From Tubiluchus corallicola (taxonomy: Eukaryota > Priapulida > Priapulimorpha > Priapulimorphida > Tubiluchidae): a stretch of 32,403 bases of DNA. The stretch is from the NCBI GenBank assembly GCA_030141605.1, contig JAQGDQ010001619.1:1-32403 (forward strand). The letters run 5' to 3'. This document shows positions 11,376 to 21,288 of this stretch, one piece after another; position 1 is the first letter of the stretch, and every line of letters starts with the position of its first letter. The notes beneath the pieces were generated by a model. That model searched no databases and was not told the origin of the DNA. It was given only the letters and a program-made list of their open reading frames with translations. A program made the translations under genes and the position numbers.

Positions 11376-11722
11376 AACATGTTGACTCATTGTAATGCCT
11401 ATGATGACTCATTGTAATGCCTATGATGACTCATTGTAATGTCTATGTTGAGTCATTGCAATGCCTATGTTGACTCATTGTAATGTCTATGTTGACTCAT
11501 TGTAATGCCTATGTTGACTCATTGTAATGTCTATGTTGACTCATTATAATGTCTATGATGACTCATTGTAATGCCTATGTTGACTCATTGTAATGTCTAT
11601 GTTGACTCATTATTATGTCTATGTTGACTCATTGCAATACCTATGTTGACTCATTGTAATGTCTATGTTGACTCATTGTAATGCCTATGTTGACTCATTG
11701 TAATGTCTATGTTGACTCATGT
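11376..11722. repeat. 22-bp satellite with 16 AP-1-type TGASTCA sites
   Basis: The unit is close to TGTTGACTCATTGTAATGYC plus TA, period 22 bp, about 16 copies. I count 15 TGACTCA and one TGAGTCA heptamers, one per unit, all matching the AP-1/TRE consensus. The array abuts the stop codon of the minus-strand zinc-finger ORF, so on that strand it would be transcribed as 3' UTR. Confidence 0.95.
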
Positions 11723-12901
11723 CTATGCCGTATGAGAGTTCATGTGCTTGAGAAGATTACCTCGCTGAGAAAATGATTTGTCACACAAGTCACATTTGTG
11801 GGGTTTTATTCCAGTATGAGTGTTCATGTGCTTGAGAAGATTACCTCGCTGAGAAAATGATTTGTCACACAAGTCACATTTGTGGGGTTTTATTCCAGTA
11901 TGAGTGTTCATGTGAATGAAAAGATTACCTCGCTGAGAAAATGATTTGTCACATAAGTCACATTTGTGGGACTTCATTCCAGTATGAGTGTTCATGTGAC
12001 TGAGAAGATGATCACGGCGAGAAAATGGTTTGTCACATAAGTCACATTTGTGGGGTTTCAATCCAGTATGAGTGTTCATGTGCGTGAGAAGACTACTTCG
12101 CGCAGAAAATGATTTGTCACATAAGTCACATTTGTGGGGTTTCATTCCAGTATGAGTGTTCATGTGCGTGAGAAGACTACCTCGCTGAGAAAATGATTTG
12201 TCACACAAGTCACATTTGTGGGGTTTCATTCCAGTATGAGTGTTCATGTGCTTGCGAAGATCACCTCGCTCAGAAAATGATTTGTCACATAAGTCACATT
12301 TGTGGGGTTTCATTCCAGTGTGAGTGTTCATGTGACTGAGAAGATGACCTCGTTGAGAAAATGATTTGTCACATAAGTCACATTTGTGGGGTTTCATTCC
12401 AGTATGAGTGTTCATGTGACTGAGAAGATGACCTCGCTCAGAAAATGATTTGTCACATAAGTCACATTTATGGGGCTTCATTCCAGTATGAGTGTTTCTG
12501 TGACTGAGAAGATGACCTCGCTGAGAAAATGATTTGTCACATAAATCACATTTGTGGGGTTTTATTCCAGTATGAGTGTTCATGTGAATGAAAAGACTAC
12601 CTCGATGAGAAAATGATTTGTCACACAAGTCACATTTGTGGGATTTCATTCCAGTATGAGTGTTCATGTGACTGAGAAGATGATCACGGCGAGAAAATGG
12701 TTTGTCACATAAGTCACATTTGTGGGGTTTCAATCCAGTATGAGTGTTCATGTGCGTGAGAAGATTACATCGCACAGAAAATGATTTGTCACATAAGTCA
12801 CATTTGTGGGGTTTCATTCCAGTGTGAGTGTTCATGTGACAGAGAAGATGACCTCGTTGAGAAAATGATTTGTCACATACGTCACATTTGTGGGGTTTCA
12901 T
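11723..12901 (-). CDS. C2H2 zinc-finger array protein, 14 tandem fingers
   Basis: The 392-residue frame is exactly 14 x 28 residues, all C2H2 fingers with the spacing C-x2-C-x12-H-x3-H. A typical start is KPHKCDLCDKSFSQRG. All Cys and His ligands are intact in all 14. Such arrays usually bind DNA, and the protein would be nuclear. The linkers are TGMKP, TGIKP, TGLKP or TGMKS instead of the usual TGEKP. Fingers 3 and 11 are identical, 13 and 14 are nearly so, and the order 2-5 is echoed by 10-13, showing a four-finger block duplication. The ATG at 12901 lies at the linker of finger 1. Upstream in frame the sequence reads PEHYTR and reaches a stop about 11 codons back, so this could be either a short intronless gene or the last exon of a longer one whose N-terminal exon (KRAB/BTB/ZAD type) is not visible. 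The frame ends HTA-stop at the 22-bp satellite. The near-identical 84-bp DNA units indicate recent unequal crossing-over. Confidence 0.85.
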   Translation of the reverse strand: MKPHKCDVCDKSFSQRGHLLCHMNTHTGMKPHKCDLCDKSFSVRCNLLTHMNTHTGLKPHKCDLCDKPFSRRDHLLSHMNTHTGMKSHKCDLCDKSFSHRGSLFIHMNTHTGIKPHKCDLCDKSFSQRGHLLSHRNTHTGMKPHKCDLCDKSFSERGHLLSHMNTHTGMKPHKCDLCDKSFSQRGHLLSHMNTHTGMKPHKCDLCDKSFSERGDLRKHMNTHTGMKPHKCDLCDKSFSQRGSLLTHMNTHTGMKPHKCDLCDKSFSARSSLLTHMNTHTGLKPHKCDLCDKPFSRRDHLLSHMNTHTGMKSHKCDLCDKSFSQRGNLFIHMNTHTGIKPHKCDLCDKSFSQRGNLLKHMNTHTGIKPHKCDLCDKSFSQRGNLLKHMNSHTA

Positions 12902-13145
12902 TCTTGTGTAATGTTCAGGTTTCTTACAAAGTATGCTTCAATAGCAAAAATATTTCTTGTGCTGACCACAGCTGCAAGCTTTAAGTACGTTTATCCACAA
13001 CAGCCGACACTCGGTTTCCTAAGATTGTAGATCACAGTTGCGAGACTTCAATTCACATGCAGGAGGCGACAACTATATTGAAAAGAAACCAAAAATAAAA
13101 TTTACAGTTAATAATGCAGCATCCATATTGAGCGCGTTATTATTA
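12902..13145. other. Upstream flank of the zinc-finger ORF
   Basis: Non-coding sequence before the ORF on minus. A possible splice acceptor (ending ACACAAG) sits just before the ATG but has a poor pyrimidine tract, so I cannot decide whether an upstream exon exists. No clear TATA box or initiator was recognised. Confidence 0.4.
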
Positions 13146-13712
13146 CAGTAAAAGTCCTCATAACTCATGATCAAACAACTCAAATTTTTGCCTAACTCAA
13201 AGAATTTCAGCCAAAAGGACGAAATCCTTCATTTTTCCTGCAAAAAACATCAACTAACTCAAATTTTCGCCTAACTCAAATAAAAAATTATGATCCATTT
13301 AATCAAAAAACAGGTAAACTTACTTCTCCTAACTCAAAAACGCAATTTATACTCTAGAAAAATGAAAAAGTTTTGTACAACTCAAAAACAGTATCGTCTT
13401 CTGGAAAAATTCTGATGCCTTAGAAGTCGTGTCCGCTTCCCCCCAATTATTTTCTCCGGGATAGATCTTTCCGTGTTGTTCACGTGTCCTCTTGCAACAC
13501 AAAAAATCATGTTTCACTACATAATTTGTTATTCTGTATGTAATTGTCATCAAATCTCATCGTTTGTGTTCAGAAGGGTTGACTTTCTGTCTTCTATTTA
13601 GCTCGCCATCTGGAGGAGAGGTTTAGAGTTTCTATACTGAAAAATGGTCGACATCACCAAACTAAAAAGGTTTTTTCAGTCCGTTTAAATTTGAGTGATG
13701 TGGATTTTACTG
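13146..13712. mobile_element. Tigger/pogo-like MITE, about 567 bp
   Basis: The left end CAGTAAAAGTCCTCATAACT is matched in inverted form by the right end, whose reverse complement begins CAGTAAAATCCACATCACT. A TA precedes the left end. CAGT-starting termini of the 'cagt..aacctcg.taactc' type with TA targets are typical of Tigger/pogo elements. Just inside, the phrase CTAACTCAAA and variants recur (near 13190, 13255, 13270 and 13330). No transposase frame is present. Confidence 0.7.
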
Positions 13713-15801
13713 TGTAACTATGCAACAGGTTTTAACTTTAAGAACTCAATCTAGAAACTTTGTCTACTGACACTAAAGCAAATTGCACTAATAAGCATCA
13801 TGCAGGCAGCGAAAAATTAACCATTGGGCTAATGAGGCTATAGACTTAAGCCCTAATTTATAATAGGGTTGCAAAATCCAAAGACTGATGACCAATCAAA
13901 CAGAGATTATGCAGTTTAGTAAACGGGATAGCAAAATTATCTAAACTGAACATGCTAAAGATGAGTATGTTTCAACTTGTTTATTGAGTGACTAGTGAAA
14001 CCATTATTAAACTATAAATCCAAAGAGCCAAAAAGAAGAATAAAAAATACATTAATAATAGAAAAGCACAAACTGAAACTACATTTTAACAAAAGAGTAG
14101 AATTTAACTTATCAAAATAAACAAGGTTGTACTGGAAAAAAATCGTAGAGAAATGTACAAAAGTTTTACCTAACACTTGAGAACAAATAAAAGAACACAA
14201 CAGGTAAAAAAAATAATCAAAGTTTACATAATGAAACACCGCAGCAGTAGGCGATATAAGAATAAAACACAACTCGCACATTTTGCACCATTTACAAAAA
14301 GGGGAACTACAATATGAGAAATCGGAAGCATGAGAATGGGTCACAGAGACAACCCACCGGGACCACTACAAACATTGAGGGACGTAGTCAAACACAAACA
14401 CAGAAACAGATAGAGTGCTCTCACCATAGCGCTCTCATCACTTCATTCATTACATCATTTCATTCGGAAGCACTAAATGTTTTCTTTATCATACGATTCA
14501 CTTCAAATTTTCAGATTATTTTAATTACTATTTTTCTTTCACTGTGTGGGACAATCGAACAAGCCCTGCTTTTTGATCGCCTGCAACACATTTACATTTG
14601 TATATAGGTAAACAGTGTGTGAGGCTTTTCTTGTGCAGAAACAATAAAAACTTATTTGTATTATGTTCATTGTAGGCCCTTTCACTATATATTGTACATG
14701 AAAGTATTGTAAATGTGTAACATTAAATAAATGACTTATGAGAGTGCGATAAGATACCACCAATGATAGTTGCGTGTCAAGAATTAAGCCTTGCTTCAAA
14801 AAAAATGTGTAAGACTGCCACTACCTCGAGATCTTGACCATTACTTGCACTATAATTATAACGCTCTAATTGAAATGCTAAATGCAAAGTTGAAGCCAAT
14901 CCAATCACCTCTGCATGCAATATGGTGAGAGCCAAGCTGGTTTTGCGATGCTCCACAATTCTAGTACAAAGACGATGACCGGTACACACCACTTGAAGAA
15001 CTTGCCAAGTCGTTCACACTTGTTAGTTCACTTTCAGAGGGGAATCTCTACGTCTGAACATCATCATCATCTTAGGGGCTTCCGTTATTCAACTGTTGAA
15101 CGTGGAGTAGGGCACTAACCGAAACAGGGCAATTGGTGCATATGGGCTAGCCCAAACACGACGCATCATACATGAACTGCCCAAGTAGGACACTAGACAC
15201 AGGTCACAAATTGAGTCGTTAACCATACTGGCAGCATCTGTTGTGCTTGTTGATTTAATACTTGAAAACGTCAATATACATTGAATAATTTATTATACAT
15301 TTGATAAAATCTTATTGTGAACTAGTAGAATGGCCAGTATTAAATTTGGTTTCGATATTAATCATCTTGAAGTGAAATAAACCCGTTCTTTAAGTGACTC
15401 CAACAATTGCTTAAGGTATATCATTTTTTATTTTGTCTCACTTCACAGACAGGTGATCAGTTTCACTCCCTCTTGAACAAATAATTCAATTTCTCCTAAG
15501 TAAATGGGCTAGTGAGCTACGTGCCCTACGTATGGTCTCTCTTTAGAACATTAAATACTTAGTTTAATGTTATGATGATATTAATGGGGCTAATAATAAT
15601 GATGATGACATTGTAAAAAATACATTTGTAAATTGTCAAGGACTATCCATCATTATTATAAAGTTACTTTTTTTAAAACAAATTTGGTTTTATGTTTTTT
15701 ATGTCACAATTCTCTATTCTCGACAGAAATTGCCTTGCCCTACTTGGGCTGCCGAAGCACAACACTGCTTTTCGGCAAATTTAGCACATGCGCTTTAGCC
15801 C
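13713..15801. other. Intergenic sequence, no supported gene
   Basis: Several open frames of 60-110 residues exist (14012-14344 and 14539-14799 on minus, 14314-14607 on plus, 14777-15274 on both strands). None has a recognisable domain or convincing codon pattern. The region 14900-15260 is less AT-rich than its surroundings and may be an old repeat or decayed coding sequence that I do not recognise. Confidence 0.45.
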
Positions 15802-15993
15802 TACGCCACGCCCTACACAACATATCACCACTCGTAATTTGATGCCATGTTCCCAAATCTTAAACTCAACTTAAAAGCATCATCTGCTGCCACATGCCAA
15901 GTATGCATGTCGTATAATCAGAAATGGTGCTGACAAGTCACAGACTACAATTTTATTTTAAATTAAAGTTTAAATGTCTATTCACTCACTTTC
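15802..15993. repeat. 192-bp direct repeat, left flank of LINE
   Basis: The stretch from TACGCCACGCCCTAC to TCACTCACTTTC recurs at 18376-18567 with the same length of 192 bp and scattered substitutions. It lies exactly at the LINE 3' tail. It is best read as a very long target-site duplication. The alternative is insertion into, or recombination between, pre-existing repeats. Confidence 0.85.
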
Positions 15994-18375
15994 ATCCATC
16001 CATCCATCCATCCGGTGCCTAAATCCCTTTTATATCAGGGCGAGTAGCAATGTATATTGTACTACTAGGCTTTTTAAAATAATATGATTACTACTCGAAA
16101 ATGCTAAGGTGCATACATATGCTTTCTCTAATGATTCACTATGCTTCTTCTTTTGACCATTATGTCATTCAGTAGGCAGACTGCATAAATTTTTCCCTCT
16201 CCAAATAACAACCATCTCAAGCACTCTTCATCAGTTACTCCTTGCCAAGGGACCTCGTTTCCTCAAATGATTCACTATGCTTCTTTTGACCATTATGTCC
16301 TTCAGTAGGCAGACTGCATAAATTTTTCCCTCTCCAAATAACAACCATCTCAAGCACTCTTCATCAGTTACTCCTTGCCAAGGGACCTTGTTTCTCATCT
16401 GTGTGTAAAATTCACAACTTAATATTATGTGTTCTGCAGTTTCAATATCTTTACCACATTTACAAAGTCTTTTTTCTATGCAGTAACCTACTTTCCAAGC
16501 ATACAAGGGATTTCCCAATACTTCTAATGCGCCAACCCTAGCTTTGACAAGCAATTCTGCACCCCATGTATCGTTCATCCAGGGTTCAAATGATATACAA
16601 CTTTTGCAATCTCTATATCTTTCTACTGTTGAACATTTACCTAATTTTTCAGCTATAGTTTTCTCTATATGCACATCCCATGCTTTTTCACCCAAATGTT
16701 TATCATAAATTTTATTCAGCCCTACCTCATTTAATTCCCCTAATGCCATAATATTATTCTTTGCAGCCATTTTGATCGAATTCTGTGTGTCACTACCCAT
16801 ATTACCACTTTTTTCAGTAACCGATTATCACTCATAAATATAATTCTTTTAAAAAATTTTAGTCACGCCTTTGCTTCTCGTTCTTCAAAGGATGAAAACC
16901 CCGCCTCACCTCTAATAGCAGCACCACTGCATCCTTTTGCTTTCCAGAGCCATCTTACAAATTCTTCTTGAATGCTGTTATACCAATCAACTTCCTTTTG
17001 GCTGTATGTTCTGCCCACACAACCAAACATTATTTTAGGGACTACAATTGCTTTCCAGCCTGTTCTTCCTATTTCTAATCTTGCTTCTGATTGCATTGCC
17101 ACAAATTTTACGGCACCTATGGTTCTTCTAATATCTGGTATTCTTTCTTTCCAGCTATGTTCATCTTCTATGGCTCTTATAATTACCCCTAGGTATTTTT
17201 CTCTTTCTGTTCCATTTATAGGTATGTCACCTATCTTAAAGACTGCATTAGCATTAGCTCCACTAAGGAGAATTGATGCACACTTGGTCGCACTAAATTT
17301 CATGCCAAACTCTTTTCCAAGATCATCCGCAATCTTCAATAACACTTCAAATTTCAAATCACATTCATTTTCAAATTCTGTAATTAGCGCGGTGTCATCG
17401 GCAAAAGCTAATATGCTCACTATTATACTTTCATCTATTTTGTATCATCTTTTTGATCTACTTATTTCTTTGAACATTTTATTAATATACAATGAGAAAA
17501 ATACAGAGGACATAGGATCACCCTGTTTTACACCTCACGTTACTCTTACGTTATCTCTTTTGATACTTCTCCAAGCAAATCTAACATTAAAACCATGGTA
17601 CCATGATTTCAAAATTCAAGAAAGGATTACTCTGCACCTAAATGTGTCAATACTTGCCACAATTTTTGATGGTTGACACGATCATAAGCTTTTTCTAGGT
17701 CTAACATCACCACCCAAAGGCTTCGTTCCTGTATAGAAGCTATTTCTCTCAAAAGAGTCAATATGCATAAGTTATCGTCCAACCTTCTGCCAATCCTAAA
17801 TCCATTCTGTTCCTCGGCAACCACATTTCTTAATTCTAGTTCCTTTACTACTCTAGTTTTTAAAATATTTGATAACAATTTCCCGACCACTGAAATTATA
17901 GCTATAGGCTCTTTTCTTTTTCTTCCTTTTTATGAATGAGAGAAATTGTTCCTGTTTTCCATGATACTGGTATACTTTTTGTCAAAATGACAGAGTTGAG
18001 CTCTTTTTTTAATATTTCTTTTGCTTTACTTTCAAGACCAATTAAAAACTCTCCATCTACATCATCATCTCCATATGCTTTACCACTTTTTATACTTATC
18101 AGTGCCCTGTCTAATTCTTCATCGCTGATCATGTACATAAGTTCGACATCTTTCAATAGCATATTATTATTATCCATCTCTTTACTTAGTATCTGAGCAT
18201 GCGTTTTTAACTGAAAAAGCGATTCCCACTTCTTAATTATTTCTTGGGAAATTACATTTTCATCAGTTATTTTTTCACCTGCGTCAGAAATCAAAAATAA
18301 GTTCTCTTCTCCACTTTCAGATTCCTGTTTCCTCTTTGTTATGTCTTTAGAACATAACATAACAGAACCTCTCTG
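15994..18375 (-). pseudogene. 5'-truncated, inactivated LINE (non-LTR retrotransposon)
   Basis: Minus strand, 5' to 3': the linker and N-terminal reverse transcriptase at 18405-17902 (ISDEELDRALISIKSGKAYG, VSWKTGTISLIHKK), then after a frameshift VVGKLLSNIL and EEQNGFRIGRRLDDN with motif A LDLEKAYDRV at 17890-17627. Next, GVKQGDPMSSVFFSLYI near 17545-17490 is the G-x-x-Q-G-D-P motif, broken by nearby stops. Motif C, AFADDTALI, and the KYLGVII motif lie at 17420-16863. A C-terminal CKCGK...AEHIILSC Cys/His motif lies at 16800-16231. The catalytic Asp residues are present, but at least two in-frame stops and two or more frameshifts kill the element. No endonuclease is present, so it is 5'-truncated. 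The 3' end is a (GGAT)n-type tail (CATC repeats at 15993-16014 on plus). Clade not determined; no RNase H was seen. Confidence 0.9.
16131..16395. repeat. 136-bp tandem duplication inside the LINE 3' end
   Basis: TGATTCACTATGCTTCTT begins at 16132 and again at 16268, and both copies continue through CAGTAGGCAGACTGCATAAA and CCTTGCCAAGGGACC. On minus, the ORF2 C-terminus reads from the first copy into the second in a shifted frame and stops after RKRGPLARSN. The last residues of the 189-residue frame are therefore an artefact of the duplication. Confidence 0.9.
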
Positions 18376-18567
18376 TACGCCACGCCCTACGCAACATATC
18401 ACCACTCGTAATTTGATGCCATGTTCCCCAATCTTTAACTCACATTTAAAGCATCATCTGCTGCCACATGCCAAGTATTCATGTCGTTTAATCAGAAATG
18501 GTGCTGACAAGTCACAGACTTTAATTTTATTTTAAATTAAAGTTTAAATGTCTATTCACTCGCTTTC
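18376..18567. repeat. 192-bp direct repeat, right flank of LINE
   Basis: This is the partner of 15802-15993, adjoining the truncated 5' end of the LINE. The two repeats differ at scattered positions, about as expected if both have decayed neutrally since insertion. Confidence 0.85.
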
Positions 18568-19050
18568 TGTGATGCGCTGCATCTCCATCTTGTTTTACGA
18601 CTGAAGGCGGCTTTAGGAATCGGGTATGCTGTGTTACAAAGTGTGTAAAGAGTAAGTGACGGAATTTTTGTTACGTATTTTGTTTTTGCAATTACCGGCT
18701 ATGCTGGCGGCATCAAACGGCGAATCATTAAAAAATTTTGAGCGGCGCATTGACTGTAATAATAATATTCTTAAGTTCACTAGTAGTATTGGCATACGTG
18801 CAATTTTGATAAGCCAAAAACACTTTTTAATAAAAGAAGAATATTTCACATAAAACATTTATTAGTTTTATAAAACTAAAAACACATCATGAAAACGAAA
18901 AATAGTTGTAGCAATAAGTTTGTATTTTAGTACTTGCAAATACTTCTCCAGTTTTCTTGTAAGTAAACTTTTATTGTTCTTCCTAAGGAAAGAGGCTAGC
19001 TGACTGCATGACGGGCTGCCTACTTTGTAAAAAAGTAAAGCATTTTTATT
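18568..19050. other. Non-coding sequence containing a possible dispersed repeat
   Basis: The segment 18660-18780 (TTTGTTACGTATTTTG, then GGCGGCATCAAACGGCG) resembles 6172-6250. The 24 bases at 18721-18744 match the tandem unit at 2311-2334 with two differences. Short frames of 64-74 residues on both strands have no domain. Confidence 0.45.
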
Positions 19051-19057
19051 GATTTAT

Positions 19058-19164
19058 TGATCCTTCTCTCCCTCCCTCTCTTTGAGGGAAAGAGAGGGAG
19101 GGAGTGAGAAAAAGAGAGGGAGAGAGAGAAAGAGAAAGAGGGAGGCAGAGAGAGAGGGAGACAG

Positions 19165-19215
<51 letters not shown>

Positions 19216-19258
19216 GATGAAAAGAGAGAAACCGACAAAGAGAGAGAGAGAGAGAGAT
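19058..19258. repeat. (GA)n/(CA)n purine-rich microsatellite
   Basis: Interrupted GAGAGG and GAAAGA repeats lead into an (AC)n run near 19163-19177 and an (AG)n run to about 19211, then GA repeats at 19240-19256. Three open frames of 72-88 residues crossing this tract are low-complexity translations. Confidence 0.97.
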
Positions 19259-19260
19259 CC

Positions 19261-20690
19261 TTCTTTTCCTTTTGTTGAAGGTTCTGCCATTTGTTTCTTC
19301 GTCATTTTACTCCAATGCAATTTGGCGGATTTGGCACATTAAAAATTGCACCCATTTACGTGCCCTGCAATTATTCTATATAATTACACACATATTTTAT
19401 TTTAGGTTTGTATATAAATAATTTGCGCATGCACTCATGCACCCAACAAGTAATTGCATACTGTGCTTCATATATAAATAATCATTACAGTAGTAGAGAT
19501 GAGCAGGACTGAACGGCCAGCCTAGGGCATCATAACGTCTTCAGACACCCATGCAGACACACTCACATACATGTATGGTGTACGCATTATTACATACTAG
19601 GATTCTATGAAGCTGAACCTATGTATTTACCTATGTAAAATGATTGCCCTTTGCAACTAGGCCTGTATAAAATCAATTAATTTAAGCCCATCAATAAATA
19701 ATGTTTACCGTGACTTGTCAGTGGATTTAGGCACAGGTGTTTTATTAGTACGCTTATACAAGTACATTTTTTACACGTAAACAAACTGTATTTAGTGAAC
19801 ACTTATTTTGATGTAAGCCTAATTGAATCCTAAAAAATAGGCTAAAAGCAAATGAAGTCTACACATGATATATAAAGTGTTATGACACACCTGCCGATTC
19901 TAATTTATGCGCCAGATTGGCTTCTCACTTGAATTCCGTAATTTGATTTTGACCTAGTTAGTTGTTTGTTATAGAGGTGGAAGTAATGCCGGCTGCTTAG
20001 GATGACAACTCTGGTGTTTTGTTTTGGTGTTTTTTGTTCACTTATAATAAAAAAGAGGAGTAATGCTGAAAATGCATCTCCGTTTGTTCAACTACCAACT
20101 CCAACTCATAACAAAGGCCAATGTGTGATTATATGCTTTTCAAATATCTGTTAACTTGGAATTAACAAAACATGCAGATGCTTAGATTAAGTTTTGTTCT
20201 GGAAAAATTATTTGCTCTACTGAAAAAATTATTATTACACACGAAAGTCATTCCTAATATTTCTTCAAGTTATATTTCCTGATAAAAACATATTAAATAT
20301 AGGAATGTTTTTTTAGAAAAATTGAGCCAGGCATTTGCAAACTTTCTTTGTGAATAACTTTTTTAACTTCTTTTGCAAATAAGCCTATTAATTTTCATGA
20401 GATACGAATATAATAGTTTCTATTTTAACTACTAATTATTGTTCGGGCCATATGCTTGCTTTAAATAATATTCAAAAATATAACAGCTGCTATAAATCGC
20501 CAAAGACAGGTGTAGGCCTTGCAGTCTTTGGCTAGTGTACATATATTTAACTTGTAACGAAAGTTACAAAACTGTGTTATAATTAGCATTTTGTTATAAT
20601 TACCTGGCTGCATCCTCGACAAATTTAAAAAGATTTTATTTATGTTTTTGCTACTCACTGCTAAGCAATTTATGAGCACCTGTCGACTAG
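19261..20690. other. Intergenic sequence, nothing supported
   Basis: AT-rich sequence. The only frame of note (72 residues, minus, 20461-20679) has no domain. No RNA gene or transposon end was recognised. Confidence 0.6.
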
Positions 20691-21031
20691 CCTGCCTTTG
20701 ATGGTCTCGTCAATTCATCTGCTACAGTACACACCGGTGTGCCTACAGCGAACAGCGGCGCTACCGCGTACCATACAACAGTCCGTAATGGTCTGCCGCT
20801 AGGGCGACACTAACTGCGCGATCTACTGCGCAGTAATTCACGCCTTTTATGGTTTACATTCTTTGTTTGTTATGCCTCAGCTTATGAAGATTTCCCGCAT
20901 TCAATATGCATCACGTGCAGAAACGATGTGTAAAAAGCTAATTAATTTGTTGTAATAATATGAATATTTATATTACTTGTCTTATTATGGGTAGAATTAA
21001 CTGTGTCTTGTGGTGCGTTTAAAGTGTGCAA
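20691..21031 (+). promoter_or_regulatory. Putative promoter and 5' UTR of the MRM1 homologue
   Basis: This stretch is clearly richer in GC and CpG than its surroundings, especially at 20725-20840. It contains the 12-bp palindrome CACACCGGTGTG at 20730-20741 and two TGCGC-type sites (ACTGCGCGATC, ACTGCGCAG) near 20813-20832, loosely like NRF-1 half-sites. No TATA box stands out. Its position just upstream of the first coding exon is the main argument. Confidence 0.45.
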
Positions 21032-21288
21032 ATGTTTTCTCAACTATGTCTTAAGCAGTTGTTTTATAATGCTAAATTTCACTCGTGTCAGAAGTCAGGG
21101 CTGAAGAATGTATTACAACTCGCTCGTGTGTTAAGCCCGCATTATTTTCACCAGCATTACAGATTACTAAGTGAAAAGTTTGTAAGTGCTGATCTACTAG
21201 AGAGTGAAAGTCATTCGAATCAAAGCAACTACAATTATGGTTTGCCTGGAAAAGGAAAAGAACGGTCTAAGAGCGTGAAGCAGGAATG
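21032..21288 (+). CDS. MRM1: MRM1 exon 1: targeting region
   Basis: Encodes residues 1-85 plus two bases of W86. It starts MFSQLCLKQLFYNAKFHSC and ends SKSVKQEW, with the donor GTACGC. The phase-2 end pairs with the phase-2 acceptor of exon 2. A stronger-looking GTAAGT at 21182 is phase 0 and would break the frame at exon 2. Confidence 0.7.

Noticed and set aside
11376-11722. CRISPR-like appearance of regularly spaced repeats
   Set aside because: The repeats are head-to-tail with no unique spacers, and the host is eukaryotic.
12781-12984. 67-residue plus-strand frame over the zinc-finger array
   Set aside because: It is the antisense shadow of the finger-coding repeats.
14777-15274. Overlapping frames in a less AT-rich stretch, possible decayed gene
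   Set aside because: I tried both strands and found no family I could recognise. No splice pattern or element ends support a call.
15802-18567. LTR retrotransposon or Penelope-like element, suggested by the 192-bp direct repeats
   Set aside because: The internal part is a LINE-type reverse transcriptase with a C-terminal Cys/His motif and a simple-repeat 3' tail. There is no gag, protease, integrase, primer-binding site or GIY-YIG.
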